Origin: Panopea generosa
Lineage: Eukaryota; Mollusca; Bivalvia; Adapedonta; Hiatellidae
DNA length: 64,000 nt
Assembly (NCBI GenBank): GCA_029582155.1
Contig: CM055909.1
Span: 15,286,616-15,350,615 of the forward strand
Reading direction: 5' to 3'
Each line of letters begins with the position of its first letter. The first letter of the stretch is position 1. Both the position numbers and the translations under genes were made by a program. The notes beneath the pieces were generated by a model that did not search any database, had not been told where the DNA came from, and saw only the letters and a program-made list of their open reading frames with translations. Shown piece by piece: positions 51,801 through 63,450 of this stretch.

Positions 51801-53140
51801 AAACTTAATTCGGACATATTTAGGATATTAGAATCTAGTTGTTTTGTTTCTTCTTCCCTTTTCACTGTAATTGAAAAATATGCAAGTTTACATTTTTTAT
51901 GTGTTTACTTCTTCAATAAAATAGGGTATTACTTATGTTAGAAATTTCAATAGGGTGTGCCCTGTGTTTAATTTTTTTTAAAGTTTTTAAAGTGTAGGGC
52001 ACAGGCGCTCGAGAACACAGATTTTACGGCCTTGTCCGGCTTTATGTATTGGCGGAACTTACGGTCTTTATGAATATGATCCAAACTTTTTAAAAATTAC
52101 ACATGTGAATAATTTTTAAAAGTTTAGATAAGGGAAAGTTTGGATACAGTATACAGTACAGTGTTCCCGCGTCTTGCGAAGATATCGGATACAATTGCCA
52201 ATTGCAAAGGTCACATGAGGCATGGACGTAAAATAAATTTCATCGAAAGGCGAAAAAGACGTATTTGTAATGAAAATCGCCATTTTGCACAAAAGTACAT
52301 TGTTTTGAGTGTTTGTTAAAATAAAATGCAGTAAATAAGCTATTTGGAATTCTTTTAAATCATATTCATGCAGCAGAATGGTGTGGTTTTTAAGATAGTT
52401 TTTCCAAATACCTTTTTGACGCTGATTTTTTTCAAATTGTATACTTCTATTTGCACATACGCTGTTTTTGAATTTTTCGTTTTTTTGTGTCTCCCAAAAA
52501 GTTGGTATCTTGCAGGTATGTCCTTTTTGACTGAGACCAACGATATACAGTTAAAATCAATAAAAACACCACTACTGGCTGCAGCCGGGACTTTAACCCC
52601 TCGATAGTTTCGGCTGCAACTACTGTGACCAGTAGAGAATTCCACAGTCACAGTGCTCGGGAAGAATGAACCTTGGTGATACAGTCATGGAGGGTGGCAC
52701 AATGTATTTCCAGGCATGACTTCGAGTGCTGGTATTGGTTGGAAGGACATTAGGGTTGGGCTGTCACTATAGTGATCACGTGGTGGCGATCCTGAACATC
52801 ATTCGAAACCATGAAAATTGCGTATACAATTTAACACCAGAAACTGCATTTTAGAGCGAATAATAATGAAGCCAAAAAACAACTGGGGGCAAAAAGGTAC
52901 TATAAAATAGGCGAAACATTTTGTACTTTGTGGGCGAAAAATAAAAATTTCATAAAATTTTCAAATCGCACATTATAATAGCAAATTGTAGGAATATGGC
53001 TCTTTTGCATGTAATACTGTCTTAGAATTTGATAAACTCATAGTGGGATTACAATGACTAACATGTCATATATTATGTAATGGTCATATATTATAACATG
53101 ATAATGTCAACCATATACAGAGAAGTGTTCTAGGCTACAA
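51801..53140. other. No gene recognised
   Basis: Overlapping frames at 52355-52651 (-) and 52368-52607 (+) have no recognised domains. A promoter-like GC patch is absent. Confidence 0.35.
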
Positions 53141-53144
53141 TTAT

Positions 53145-53965
53145 AGCAGTTGTGTGATATCAATATTTTTATTTTTCGCACTGTATTTTCCCACGCTGAA
53201 AGGCACAGGGATACAGCTCATTGATTGATCATAAACTAGTGTTGGACAACCTAAAAACACGAAACAAGTGTCAAAAATAAGTTTTGAGACCAAAACCCAT
53301 TCACTGTCAGGGGTCACACTGGCTTTCAATTTCTTTGAGCCACTGCTTTTTGTCAAACGCTTAAAATGGCAAAATTGTGCGTGTCGAGCCTTTCTACAGC
53401 AGTTATAATTTTTATCTCAGATTAGGCTTTGCCGGTTTTTAAAAACTGTGTGTAAATTTAAAGAATAAAGTGCCTTCTATAAATAGTATTAACTTCAAAG
53501 AATAATTTGCATACAAACAATATTTCATTATGCACATTAAGGGAGATTAGAGTCAATTCCAGGGAGGTTTGGCCACATGACTTGCAATCTCTAATTATAT
53601 GCTGTTTAATACTGTGATTCATCTTATTCATGAACATTTACTAATAATTAGAAATTATATAATACAAATACAGTCATACATGATATGAAAAACAATGCAC
53701 TTCCCATGTCAAGGAAATATGTAACAAACATGTTTTGTCGATATTTACTGGATATGTTTATTAGATAATAAAAGGGAAACAAGTCTCACACAGAGACGTC
53801 TAAATTTATGTATACAGTGAATGGGGTTTGGTCTCAAAACTGATTTTTGACACTGGTTTTGTGTTTTAGGTTGTCCAACACTAGCTTTATGACCAATCAA
53901 TGAGCGGTACCCCTGTTGGCAAAGGTAGTTACGAAAATTTAAAAAATCACTGGTGCTGTGTTGGG
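53145..53965. mobile_element. Inverted-repeat element with long arms (about 100 bp well matched)
   Basis: The left arm AGCTCATTGATTGATCATAA, ACTAGTGTTGGACAACCTAA, AAACACGAAACAAGTGTCAA, GTTTTGAGACCAAAACCCAT then TCACTGTC (53213-53310) is mirrored at about 53815-53910 (ACAGTGAATGGGGTTTGGTC ... GGTTGTCCAACACTAG ... CCAATCAATGAGCGG). Weaker matching extends outward another 50 bases. The centre is AT-rich with no frame. Confidence 0.75.
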
Positions 53966-54226
53966 ACAATGCTTAGTCCAACTTATTGTAATCGAAGTCC
54001 AGATATTGTGTTACTTTGGCCATATGTCAATACTGGGGATTCTGACTAAGCATAAAAATGTCTCAGAATCAACTGAGAACGTCAAATTATTTTGACTATG
54101 ACAATGCCTCACCTGCCCCACACAGTTCACCGTCTTATTGAGCATTAGTTGTCTATTAAAATGTCCTTACAAAAAAGCCTGATGAAAAATATGTGCGTCT
54201 TCCAAAACTAGTTTGCATATTGTCCA

Positions 54227-54466
54227 CTAGGTGATACTTTTAATTTCAAATAAAAATCCATTATCAAACTTGATGCAATTACTTTCACATAAAAAATTAT
54301 GAACAAAACGTCTGTGTCTTCTTGTTAAAATATATGGCATTTTGCATGGCTTCAGCTGTTCTCCACATGGTTTTGGATATGGGTAGCGTATCTGAAATAT
54401 TCCATATCCGAGTTCCAGATAACATAAAACTATAGACAACAGTAAAATATTCATAAATTGTTTCAA
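54227..54466 (-). CDS. Candidate small secreted peptide, 79 residues (weak)
   Basis: An ATG-started frame on the - strand reads MKQFMNILLLSIVLCYLELG then YGIFQIRYPYPKPC and so on. The first 20 or so residues look like a signal peptide (hydrophobic core, small residue before the likely cleavage at GYG). The mature part has four cysteines (PKPC, KPCK, LCES, NCIK) and an RRHRR dibasic site, as in processed peptides. The evidence is only this composition. It lies in repeat-rich DNA with no promoter or splice evidence and could be a chance frame. I do not recognise a family. Confidence 0.2.
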   Translation of the reverse strand: MKQFMNILLLSIVLCYLELGYGIFQIRYPYPKPCGEQLKPCKMPYILTRRHRRFVHNFLCESNCIKFDNGFLFEIKSIT

Positions 54467-54905
54467 ACAGAAGCAGCTATTACATCTAGAAAAAAAATAT
54501 GTTACTGTGAACTATCGACGACACAATTTTCCAACGCTGACAAAAGAATAAAAATTCGAAGTTTGTCTTCTCACTTGTGGGGTGAAAAATGGCGGAAAAC
54601 AATTTGCGAGAAAACACGTGCGCATAAATATCACGCATCTTAGCAATCGGGAAGCCTCAGCCATCTACAGACAGGTGTGCTTAGAACCGGATTGTTATAT
54701 TTTAATATTGGCCGTTTTCCGTAGCATGTCCGACGCGGTCGTAAAACTTGTGGGGTGAAAATCCAAACTTTTACTTGTGGGATGAAATGAACAGAACTTC
54801 ACTTTCAGATCAATATTTTGTCGGCTGCAAGCCATAAGTCACAAAAATCCCCATAAGTATGCCCTGTACTGGCAAATAACCCCACAACAGCCTCTCCAGA
54901 AGAGC

Positions 54906-56025
54906 AGATGGATGTCCGTCCTTGTGTCACCAAATTCATGTCCGGGCTATTTTTCTACAACCTCTGGTTAGAATTTTATGAAACATGCTACGATGCATCA
55001 CTACCAAGTGGAGATGTGCATAATATCTTTTCGTTCTAGTTCGGTGATTTTTCACAGAGTTATGGCCCTTTGATTATGTTTGTGACCAAATTCTTGTCCG
55101 GGCTATTTCTCTACAACCCAATGTTGGAATTTTATGAAACTTGCTAGGATGCATCACTTTTAAGTGAAGATTGCATAATTTATTTGTGTTCTGGTTCAAT
55201 GATTTTTCACGGAGTTATTGCCCTTTAATTGAGTCTGTGACCAAATTCTTGTTTGGGCTATTTATCTACAACCTCAGGTTGTAATTTTATGAAACTTGCT
55301 AGGATGCATCATTACCAAGTGCAGATGTGCATATTGTCTTTATGTTTCAGTGCAATGAGTTTTCATGGAGTTATGGCCCTTTGATTTTGTCTGTGACCAA
55401 ATTCTTGTCCGCGTTATTTCTCTACAACCCCAAGTTGGAATTTTATGAAACTTGCTAGAATGCATCACTACCAAGTGGAGATGCGCATATTGTCTTTGTG
55501 TTCTGGTTCGATGATTTTTTATGGAGTTATGGCCCTTTCATTGAGGCTGTGACCAAAATATTGTCCGTGCTATTTCTCTACAACCTCAGGTTGGAATTTT
55601 ATGAAATTTGCTATGTTTGTGTTCCAGTTCATTGATTTTTCACGGAGTTGTGGCCCTTTCATTCTGTCTGTGACCAAACTTTTCTCTGCTCTATTTCTCT
55701 ACAACCTCTGGTTCGAATTTTATGAAACTTGCTGGGATGCATGATTACCAAGTGGAGATGTGCATATTGTCTTCATGACGCTATTGCGCTACAACCTCTG
55801 GTTTTAATATTGTAAATCTAGCTAGGATATGCACATATTGTCAATTTGTTCCTGTTCAACGATTTGCGAATGAGTTCTGTCAAGTGCAGAGTCACATATT
55901 GTTCCTGCTATGTAGTTTGGTATTTTTTTAACCAAGTAACCATCAGTACTAAGGGAATATGGTACAGAGTCAAACACTCACTTGGGGAGCATCCATCGGT
56001 TCCACCGATATTTTCTTGTTTTGCT
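54906..56025 (+). repeat. TATGCTCCCCC-family dispersed repeat, copy lacking its hairpin head
   Basis: It starts at the GTCCGTCCTTGTGTCACC part and carries about six units of roughly 155 bp (CTATTTCTCTACAACCCAAT ... AGTTATGGCCCTTTGATT). It ends GAGTCAAACACTCACTTGGG then GAGCATCCATCGGTTCCACC, identical to the end of the copy at 3592-4575. It abuts the right arm of the inverted repeat ending at 54902. Confidence 0.85.
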
Positions 56026-56291
56026 TTATATTATCAGTGATGTAGCTTCCTATAGGCATATGTCTGCACTTTTTTTCTGAGAAATAAAAAAAAAAAAAAT
56101 GCCAAAATAATCCGACCCCTAGGAAGGCTTCTTCATTTTCCCTTTATTCAAGTGAACAAACATTAAAACATAACATTTAATATCAATTTATTTGGTTATA
56201 AAACAATGAAATCAATGTTAATATATTACGGATAACCAGGCCCCTAAAAAACATAATTTTCACCAAAACGCACAGTATAGCCGATTGTTTT

Positions 56292-58240
56292 TAGCTCACC
56301 TGAGCCAAAGGCTCATAGGTGAGCTTTTGTGATTGCCTGGTGTCTATCATCTGTCGTCCATCGTCTGTCGTCTGTCATCCGTCGTTAATTTTTAACTTCT
56401 AACAACTACTCCTCTGCAACCACCAGGCCAATTATGATATTACTTTACAGAAATGTTCCTTGGGTGACACTCTACCAAGTTTAAGTCATCTTGATTCATC
56501 AAAAAACATGGCCACCATGGGGCTGGGCAAGTTTAATTAGTAAAAACTTAAAAAATCTTCTTTTCAGAAACTACTGGCTCGATTTTAAAATAATTTCAAA
56601 GAAATGTTCTTTTGGTGACACTCTACCAAGTTTGTTCAAGCCATCTTGATTCGTCAAAAAACATGGCGGCCAGTGGGTGGGGTTGGTTTACTATCCTTTT
56701 ACTTCATATATACCCCTTTGGACACCTAACATTGAAAGCATTAATTCACAACATATCAGCAATGGGTGAATTATGTTTAAGCCATCTTGATTTGTCAAAA
56801 AACATGGCGGCCAGAGGGTGGGGTTAGTTTACTATATAAGCTATCATAAACACTTAAAAAATCTTCTTGTCAGAAATTACTGGCTCGATTTTTAAATAAT
56901 TTCACAGAAATGTTCTTTTGGTAACCCTCTACCAAGTTTGTTCAAGCCATCTTGATTCGTCAAAAAACATGGCGGCCAGTGGGTGGGGTTGGTTTACTAT
57001 CCTTTTACTTCATATAGACCCCTTTGGACACCTAACATTGAAAGCATTAATTCACAACATATCAGCAATGGGTGAATTATGTTTATATTAACTGACAGAG
57101 TGGAAAACAGTGCAGGAAGTGTTCAGATTGCTTGTTACGAGCAATCTGAACTCTTCCTGTACTGTTTTCAATGGCCTTCAGTGATTGTTGCTGGAAAAGG
57201 CATATCTATGGAGTGAAGGGCTATATAAGCTATAGTAAAATCTTAAAAAATCTTCTTGTCAGAAACTACTGGCTCGATTATGAAATAACTTCACAGAAAT
57301 GTTCTTTGGGTGACTCTCTACAAAGTTTGTTCAAGCCATCTTGATTTGTCAAAAAAAATGGCAGCCAGGGGGTGGGCTTAGTTTTATGTCAAATTACTTC
57401 CCTTGTTTTATAGCATAAATGTCTGTATATAGCAGTTATTATAAAATGAGGTAATAAACTCTTTAAATAAACTTTTTCTTTGCTATAATTATACAATATT
57501 ATACCAGACATAAGTTTTAAAAGATAATCCATCATAAAAAGATGAATGATACAATCATAATCAATGATTGAAATATTAAAATATTATTCATACACCATGA
57601 ACCATTTTAAAATAGGTGTTTTTCTGAATATAAACGTCAGAGTATTTATGGTTCAGACAGGGATGGTTTACTGCTTCGTAATAAAGCAATGCCATATTTT
57701 TAGCTAGTTTCATCACAGCAAGAAGTCTGCTTGAGATTTTCAGTGTCAAAGTTTACTTGAAATCTTGGAGGAGGAGCCTAATTGTTTTTGGAGGAGAGTG
57801 CACTGTGACAAAATTCTTTCAAGTGATAGACTTTGGGAAGGCTTGTGTTTGAAACTCATAGGAATATCTATTGTGCAGGAGCTGGGGATTGTTTCATGCA
57901 CAGTAGTTAAGTCTGATGTTTTAGTTTGAAACCGTTCTCAAACATAACAGGTTAATTTTGTGCTGGAACTGGATTTTTATCTTAGTTCGAAGATTTAGCA
58001 GCTATAGTAAAAACTTCAAAAGCCTTCTTGTCAGAATCTACTGACCTGATTTTGATGTAATTTCAATGACATTTACCATGGGTGAACCTCTACCAAGTTT
58101 GAACTCTTCTACTCATGTTACATCTTCAAAACAAATCAAAATTCTAACTACTTGCCCATCTCGTCTTTCTGGAATTTTGAGTGTACATGTATTATATAAT
58201 CTACTTAGGTTGATAGATGCCTCATGATGACTGAGCTAAC
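56292..58240 (+). repeat. AGCTCACC-family dispersed repeat, long copy with internal duplications
   Basis: It opens with the hairpin AGCTCACCTGAGCCAAAGGC then TCATAGGTGAGCT and a GTCGTCCATCGTCTGTCGTC run. The body GAAACTACTGGCTCGATTTT ... GCCATCTTGATTCGTCAAAA ... CATGGCGGCCAGTGGGTGGG is present three to four times (56565, 56875, 57265 and a partial at 56450). Then come the shared right part GTTCAGACAGGGATGGTTTA and CTACTGACCTGATTTTGATG. The usual end (seen at 61771-61808) is replaced by CTCATGATGACTGAGCTAAC. Confidence 0.85.
57101..57170. other. Near-perfect 70-base hairpin inside the AGCTCACC repeat
   Basis: TGGAAAACAGTGCAGGAAGT then GTTCAGATTGCT is mirrored, after a loop of about 7 bases, by AGCAATCTGAACTCTTCCTG then TACTGTTTTCA. 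The stem has about 31 pairs with three mismatches. It is absent from the two other copies of this repeat, so it is a separate insertion. Confidence 0.8.
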
Positions 58241-58429
58241 TAGGCCCAGCAATATTTGGTGTGTAAAATACAGGTCAAGTTTTGGAAAAAAATATTGTTG
58301 TTTTTTAACTCTTTATGTTTTTGTAATGGGGTTGAATGCCAGTTTAACAGTTTGAAACAATGGAAGATAGAGATGTTGACTAATAAAATGTTTTAAACAT
58401 ACATTTATCATTGTTTTGTTTCTCCCTCC

Positions 58430-58460
58430 GCCCCCCCCCCCCCCCCCCCCCCCCCCCCCC
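58430..58460. repeat. Poly-C tract of about 29 bases
   Basis: CCTCCGCCCCCCCCC begins a C run interrupted once near its start. The poly-proline and poly-glycine frames over it are artefacts. Confidence 0.9.
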
Positions 58461-58499
58461 TTCCATCTGCACCCCATTTTCACCATTAATTTCCCACTA

Positions 58500-59340
58500 T
58501 AGAAGAGACCTGCCCCCATTCCCTCAAAACCAAAAAATAACAACTAATAACTATAAAAATAAAAATTACTACATGGTAACAAACAATAGCTCAAATGGCG
58601 TACATGTTTAAAACAATTACGATTTTCTACAGAAGTTGTTTGTCCTACCTATCCTTAAATAGCTGATACAATTCAATACAGTTATTTTAAGAATACAAAA
58701 GCAGCCTTAAACATGTGACACTTTGTCCATATTGGAAAACCTATTGTGTCATTGCTACTCTAAACTGTCGAATTGCTACTGTATTGCTCAATTTCATTGA
58801 ACGTTAGCGATAATCTTGACGCAAAAAACGTCCATGAGGGGGTTCCTGAGACAGTCTGAGTGAAGTTTAATCAACAAATAGTTCTGAGATAAAGAAAATC
58901 AATTTTGTGGAATCTGTTTGGACTAATTATTACACCTTTCTGTAGACTCAAAGGATACTGTCAGCGTTGTCAATAATAATTGTCTACAAAATACAAGATG
59001 GTATTATGGTTTAAGTGTATACTGGTGACTTTTGCTGGCTCGGTTGTCAAACTGTGACATTGTTGTTCCTAACCAAAACACTTTAACTTAAACATGCCTC
59101 ATGTATATTGCTGATATTTTTTCGATCTTAGCAGTAAAATTGCACATTTGTGTCAAACATTATGGGCCGTCATTAAAAAATAAATTGTTTGCCGTGCTCC
59201 TATCTACTCGCACAATATTGCAGCTACCCAAACTTTTTTATGACTTTCAAAGCATTTAATTTTATTTTTTTTATAACTTCTGTCCATATTTCTTTAAAAT
59301 GACTGTGAAATCAAAATTAAGCACAAAAAAAAGAAATAGC
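58500..59340. other. No gene recognised
   Basis: AT-rich unique sequence, short frames only. Confidence 0.4.
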
Positions 59341-59344
59341 TACC

Positions 59345-59580
59345 TACCTAACCACACGAAAAATACTGGGTTGGAGCACAGCAAACAAATATTTTTGTAA
59401 GGATGGCCATATAGTATGAATACACTGTTACTGCAGCAATACATCTCTGTGGAATGTTTGCCCATTTTTGGACTAAGGCTTGGCACAACTTTTGTAGTGT
59501 ACACTCGACGTCCAAACTCATCCCAGATATTTTCAATTTCTTGCAAGAAAACAACATAATTTTCATGGACTGGCCACACT
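59345..59580 (-). pseudogene. Tc1-like transposase C-terminal relic
   Basis: One - strand frame reads ENYVVFLQEIENIWDEFGRR then VYTT. The adjacent frame reads LQKLCQALVQKWANIPQRCI. Joined, these follow the C-terminal pattern of Tc1-type DDE transposases (IExxWDxLGRR, then a linker, then LxxALxxEWxxIPQ). A frameshift separates the parts, and no inverted repeats or upstream catalytic region are visible. Confidence 0.72.
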
Positions 59581-59689
59581 GTCCCCAGATATGACTCCAA
59601 TTGATACCGCAGTGTAATTGCTATAAATGAGCCCCATGATTAAGGCATTCAAATTTGTTCAAATAAACAGCTCAGTGTTTATATTCTGC

Positions 59690-59905
59690 CACCCTGGATT
59701 ATCATGCAGCAGACGCATGGTATGATACCTCACACAGTCACATTATACTGACACCAGGCTGACCAGACCTAGAACCATTATCTAAATGCCAAGTGCCTGG
59801 CGAGGAAGCTTCTAGGAGTATTTTTCAAGTCTTTTGTATGACCCAGCCAAGGAGCAAACCTACAACCTTCTGCATGAGAGACAGATGCTCTACCAAAAAT
59901 TTAGA
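59690..59905 (-). mobile_element. tRNA-headed SINE, CGAGGAAGCTTCTAG family, reverse orientation
   Basis: The + strand reads TATCATGCAGCAGACGCATG-like sequence, CACACAGTCACATTATACTG, GGCGAGGAAGCTTCTAGGAG, TTTTGTATGACCCAGCCAAG then CCTTCTGCATGAGAGACAGA and TGCTCTACCA. It aligns along its length with 46990-47240. The box B region is mutated (GGAGCAAACCTACAACC). Confidence 0.78.
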
Positions 59906-60085
59906 CCACCAATGTGACGTTGAAAGATGCACATTAAATATATTGTAAATAATCCTTTAACATACATGTTTTGTAAAAATTTTTTTATACATTTCAAGAG
60001 TTGCATAAAAAGTATAGTGTATAAGAAGTACCATTTTTCAAGTCTTTGGTATAACCTGGCCAGGGATGGTTTTGATTAATTGATT

Positions 60086-60355
60086 GAATATTTAGCTTTA
60101 TTTTTATGCCATCGAGGGCTAACAGACGATCAGTTAACCTAACCACTGTTTACTGGGATTAACCAGTACTTGAGCACACCCCATCTCCGCAAGTAACTGA
60201 TAGCTTTCCCACTTGAATCAGTGGTGAGAGACGAATGATAATGAGACACAATGTCGTATATCAATCATCATGGAGACTGTTGCCGGGCGGGGGATGGAAC
60301 CCATGACCTACCATTAGAGACGGATGCTTTGCCACTAGACATCACTGCGGTGCAC
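60086..60355 (-). mobile_element. SINE, GATTAGCTCAGTCGGT family, reverse orientation, near complete
   Basis: The + strand reads TTTATGCCATCGAGGGCTAA, CAGACGATCAGTTAACCTAA, CCACTGTTTACTGGGATTAA, CTTGAGCACACCCCATCTCC, CACTTGAATCAGTGGTGAGA, GACACAATGTCGTATATCAA then GATGGAACCCATGACC and GATGCTTTGCCACTAGAC. It carries the tRNA-derived head at its right end. Confidence 0.8.
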
Positions 60356-60465
60356 TGCCTTAGTGGAGGTGTTGCATATTTAATTTCCCTGATAAACAAA
60401 CTCGGTGATAAAGAGGAACAGTGTAACTGAATTATAATGAATTGTATTAGGCCATTATAAATTAA

Positions 60466-61910
60466 TTGCTAGATTATCATCCAAATTTATTTTAAAATTG
60501 GGGAGGGTGGAAGGATTTTATTTTTAGCTCACCTGAGCGGAAGGCTCACAGGTGAGCTTTGGTGATCGCCTGGTGTCAGTCGTCTGTCGTCTGGTGTCCA
60601 TTGTTAAGGGGGCGGGGCAAGTTTAATTAGTAAAAACTTAAAAAATCTTCTTGTCAGAAACTACTGGCTCAATTTTAAAATAATTTCACAGAAATGTTCC
60701 TTGGGTGACCCTCTACAAAGTTTGTTCAAGCCATCTTGATTTGTCAAAAAAACATGGCAGCAAGGGGATGGGGTTAGTTTACTATATAAGCTATAGTAAA
60801 AACTTAAAAAATCTTGTCAGAAACTACTGGCTCGATTTTAAAATAATTTCACAGAAATGTTCCTTGGGTGACTCTCTACCAAGTTTGTACAAGCCATCTT
60901 AATTCGTCAAAAAACATGGCAGCCAGGGGGTGGGGTTAGTTTTATGTCAAATAACTTCCCTTATTTTATAGCATAAATGTCTGTATATAGCAGTTATTAT
61001 AAGAAGAGGTAATAAACTCTTTAAATAAACTTTTTTTTTGCTATTATTATACAATATTATACCAGATCTAAGTTTTAAAAGATAATTCATCACAAAAAGA
61101 TGAATGATACAATTATAATCAATGATTGAAATATTATTCATATATCATGAACCATTTTAAATTATGTGTTTTTCTGAATAAAAAAGTCAGAGTTTTTATG
61201 GTTCAGACAAGGATGGTTTACTGCTTCATAATAAAGCAAAACCATATTTTTAGCTTGTTTCTTCACAGCAAGAAGTCTGCTTGAGATTTTCAGTGCCATC
61301 TTGGAGGAGGAGCTTAATTGTTTTTGGGGGACAGTGCACTGCGACAAAGATTCTTTTAAGCGATAGGCTTTGGGAAGGCTTGTGTTTTAAACTCATAGGA
61401 ATATATTGTGCTGGAACTCTGGATTGTTTCATGCACAATAGTTTAGTCTGATGCTTTGGTTTGAAACCATTCTCAAACTTAACAGGTTAGTTTTGTGCTG
61501 GAACTGGATTTTTATCTTAGTTCGAAGACTTAGCATCTATAGTAAAAACTTCAAAAAGTCTTCTTGTCAGAATCTACTGACCTGATTTTGATGTAATTCA
61601 CTGACATTTACCATGGGTGAAACTCTACCAAGTTTGAACTCTTCTACGCATATGTTACATCTTCAAAATAAAACAAAATTCTAACTACTTGCTAGCCCAT
61701 CTTGTCTTTCTGGAATTTTGAGTGTACATGTAATATATAATCTACTTAAGTTGGGTGACTCAAGGTCAGTTAGGTGAGCGATATAGGGCCATCTTGGCCC
61801 TCTTGTTTCTTTTCATTTTTAAATTTATTTATTTTTTTTTTATTTATGAAAATAACAAGGGTCGGGGCGGAATGAAAATTAGTGGGCGGATGAGGATGAT
61901 AATCTAGCAA
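60466..61910. mobile_element. Inverted-repeat element (GCTAGATTATCATCC termini) with a nested repeat
   Basis: The left end TTGCTAGATTATCATCC (60466-60482) and right end GGATGATAATCTAGCAA (61894-61910) are perfect inverted repeats. The flanks TAAATTAA (60458-60465) and TAAATTTA (61911-61918) match at seven of eight bases, an 8-bp target duplication. G-rich sequences (GGGGAGGGTGG and GGGTCGGGGCGG) lie inside both ends. Nearly all of the interior is an AGCTCACC-family repeat (60527-61808), so the original element was only about 160 bases. Confidence 0.82.
60527..61808 (+). repeat. AGCTCACC-family dispersed repeat, complete copy
   Basis: It starts AGCTCACCTGAGCGGAAGGC then TCACAGGTGAGCTTT (hairpin), followed by CGTCTGTCGTCTGGTGTCC and two copies of the CTACTGGCTC...GCCATCTTGATT unit. 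It ends CAGTTAGGTGAGCGATATAG then GGCCATCTTGGCCCTCTTG, which is itself a small hairpin. This copy defines both ends of the family. Confidence 0.87.
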
Positions 61911-61956
61911 TAAATTTATTTTGGCCTTATTTGAACATTTTTATTTGTTCTGGAAG

Positions 61957-62205
61957 GGTCTTCTGTGGCCAAGTGGTCTAAGATGCCATCTCAGATCACT
62001 TAACTCTCCTGCTAAGGTTGTAGATTTGAGTCTCCCTCGCTCACTCCAAAAACTTAATGTGAGAAAGTTTGCCAGTTACTTGTGGAAGGACGTTGGTTCT
62101 ACTCAGATTCATTCTAAGGTCTTCCTCCATCAGTGAAACTGGATATGCCATATATAGCCTGAAATGTTTTGAAAATGGTGTTAAACCCCATTAAAAAAAA
62201 TCTTG
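61957..62205 (+). mobile_element. tRNA-headed SINE, GTTTAACCCCAT-tail family, complete copy
   Basis: Head: TCTGTGGCCAAGTGGTCTAA then GATGCC (box A) and GGTTGTAGATTTGAGTCTCC (box B). Body: GAGAAAGTTTGCCAGTTACT, TGTGGAAGGACGTTGGTTCT, AAGGTCTTCCTCCATCAGTG then ATGGTGTTAAACCCCATT. This copy gives the orientation for the reverse copies at 3425, 7226 and 23405. Confidence 0.82.
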
Positions 62206-63445
62206 CAGAGTACCACCATTAGAAATAAGAATTGCTTCCCTGGGGTAGTTGCATAGTGGCGGTTATAATAATCCTTGTTTCTTCTTATCTAAAAATGCAT
62301 TTTCCTCATTTTAATGCTCATATTTTTTATTTGAAAGGCATTATTGATGTATTTTGAAAGCATTGTTTTGTTTGAATTGTGAATTTAGAAAAAGAAATTG
62401 CTGCTTGGAAATTGGGGAATGAATACAGTCATGGTTTCTGACATCTACTTTCACTTTGTCTATGCGCCGAAAACAAAACAAAAATCTCTTCGTTCCCAAC
62501 CATGACCCCTACTTTTCTTGTCAACTTTTGGTAGTGTAGAGAGTGACAACTTGTAAAATGAATGCAAGTATAGAATAAAGAACAAAAATGAATGATTACA
62601 GCTACAAACAAGTACAATTGATGGTTATGGTGAGAGAAATATGGTCACACCGAACCTCTAGTTAAATACACATATTCATTGATTATTAAAATTATTTCTG
62701 TCAAAATGAATCAATTTGAGCAGTCACAAGCCTTCATCAATGAATATTACATAAAGTCTATTTATACAAAGTGAGGGTAATGAACCACGGCAAGTGATGG
62801 CTTTATAACATTAAATGGACTCCTTTCTGCCAACTACATTGATTCAGTCTAAAGAAAATTGGTACCTCCTGATGAAATTGGAACAATAAAGCAAAAATAG
62901 TTGGCTATCCTTTTAGTAGTTTCTTAACTTTTCAATTAAGAATATTTAAGGGGCTATTATTTTGTGTGAAGGGCCATTATTATACATCTGCGGAAATAAA
63001 GGGGTATGATTTTGCAAACTGCATATAAATAATGTTTCAGGGCCTGTCATCATCTTATTTTCATCATCTTGAGTATTTCTAACTGTTGAGACTTGAGTTC
63101 TCCAAAGAGGATTTGATATTCACAGTCACTTAATTAACAGCAGCTGCAGGTGCTTTTTGCAATATCTCATGTTTTTAATAATGTGACCATGACCCCCCCC
63201 CAATTAATAATTTATTGAACTGAATGATATTGGTTGTTTATGTCATTCGCTGTTTTATTTTACTTCTGTCAGTGACATTTATAATGTAATTAAGTCAGTG
63301 CCACTGGTTATTTACATGTCTGGTAATATAACACCCATTATCTCACATATAATGTTCTGGGCCAGACTTTTTGTTTCCCCTCCCGTGACCCAGGTAGTTT
63401 TAGTATGGGTAGGAAGGTAGGTAAAAAAATTATTTTTTTTTTTCA
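62206..63445. other. No gene recognised
   Basis: AT-rich, short frames only. No repeat family from the rest of the window recurs here. Confidence 0.4.
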
Positions 63446-63450
63446 TTTTT

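Larger units (their letters stand above)
51169..54902. mobile_element. Possible 3.7-kb composite inverted-repeat element
   Basis: CTTCTGGAGAGGTATTTGTG then GGGTTATTT at 51169-51197 is mirrored by AAATAACCCCACAACAGCCT then CTCCAGAAG at 54874-54902. Similarity continues inward for about 25 bases at lower identity. The interior holds a SINE (51624-51800), another inverted-repeat element (53145-53965), a 79-residue frame (54466-54227 -) and unrecognised sequence. Two separate copies of a repeat in opposite orientation would look the same. Confidence 0.45.

Noticed and set aside
58411-58611. Poly-proline (+) and poly-glycine (-) proteins
   Set aside because: They are translations of a 29-base poly-C run.
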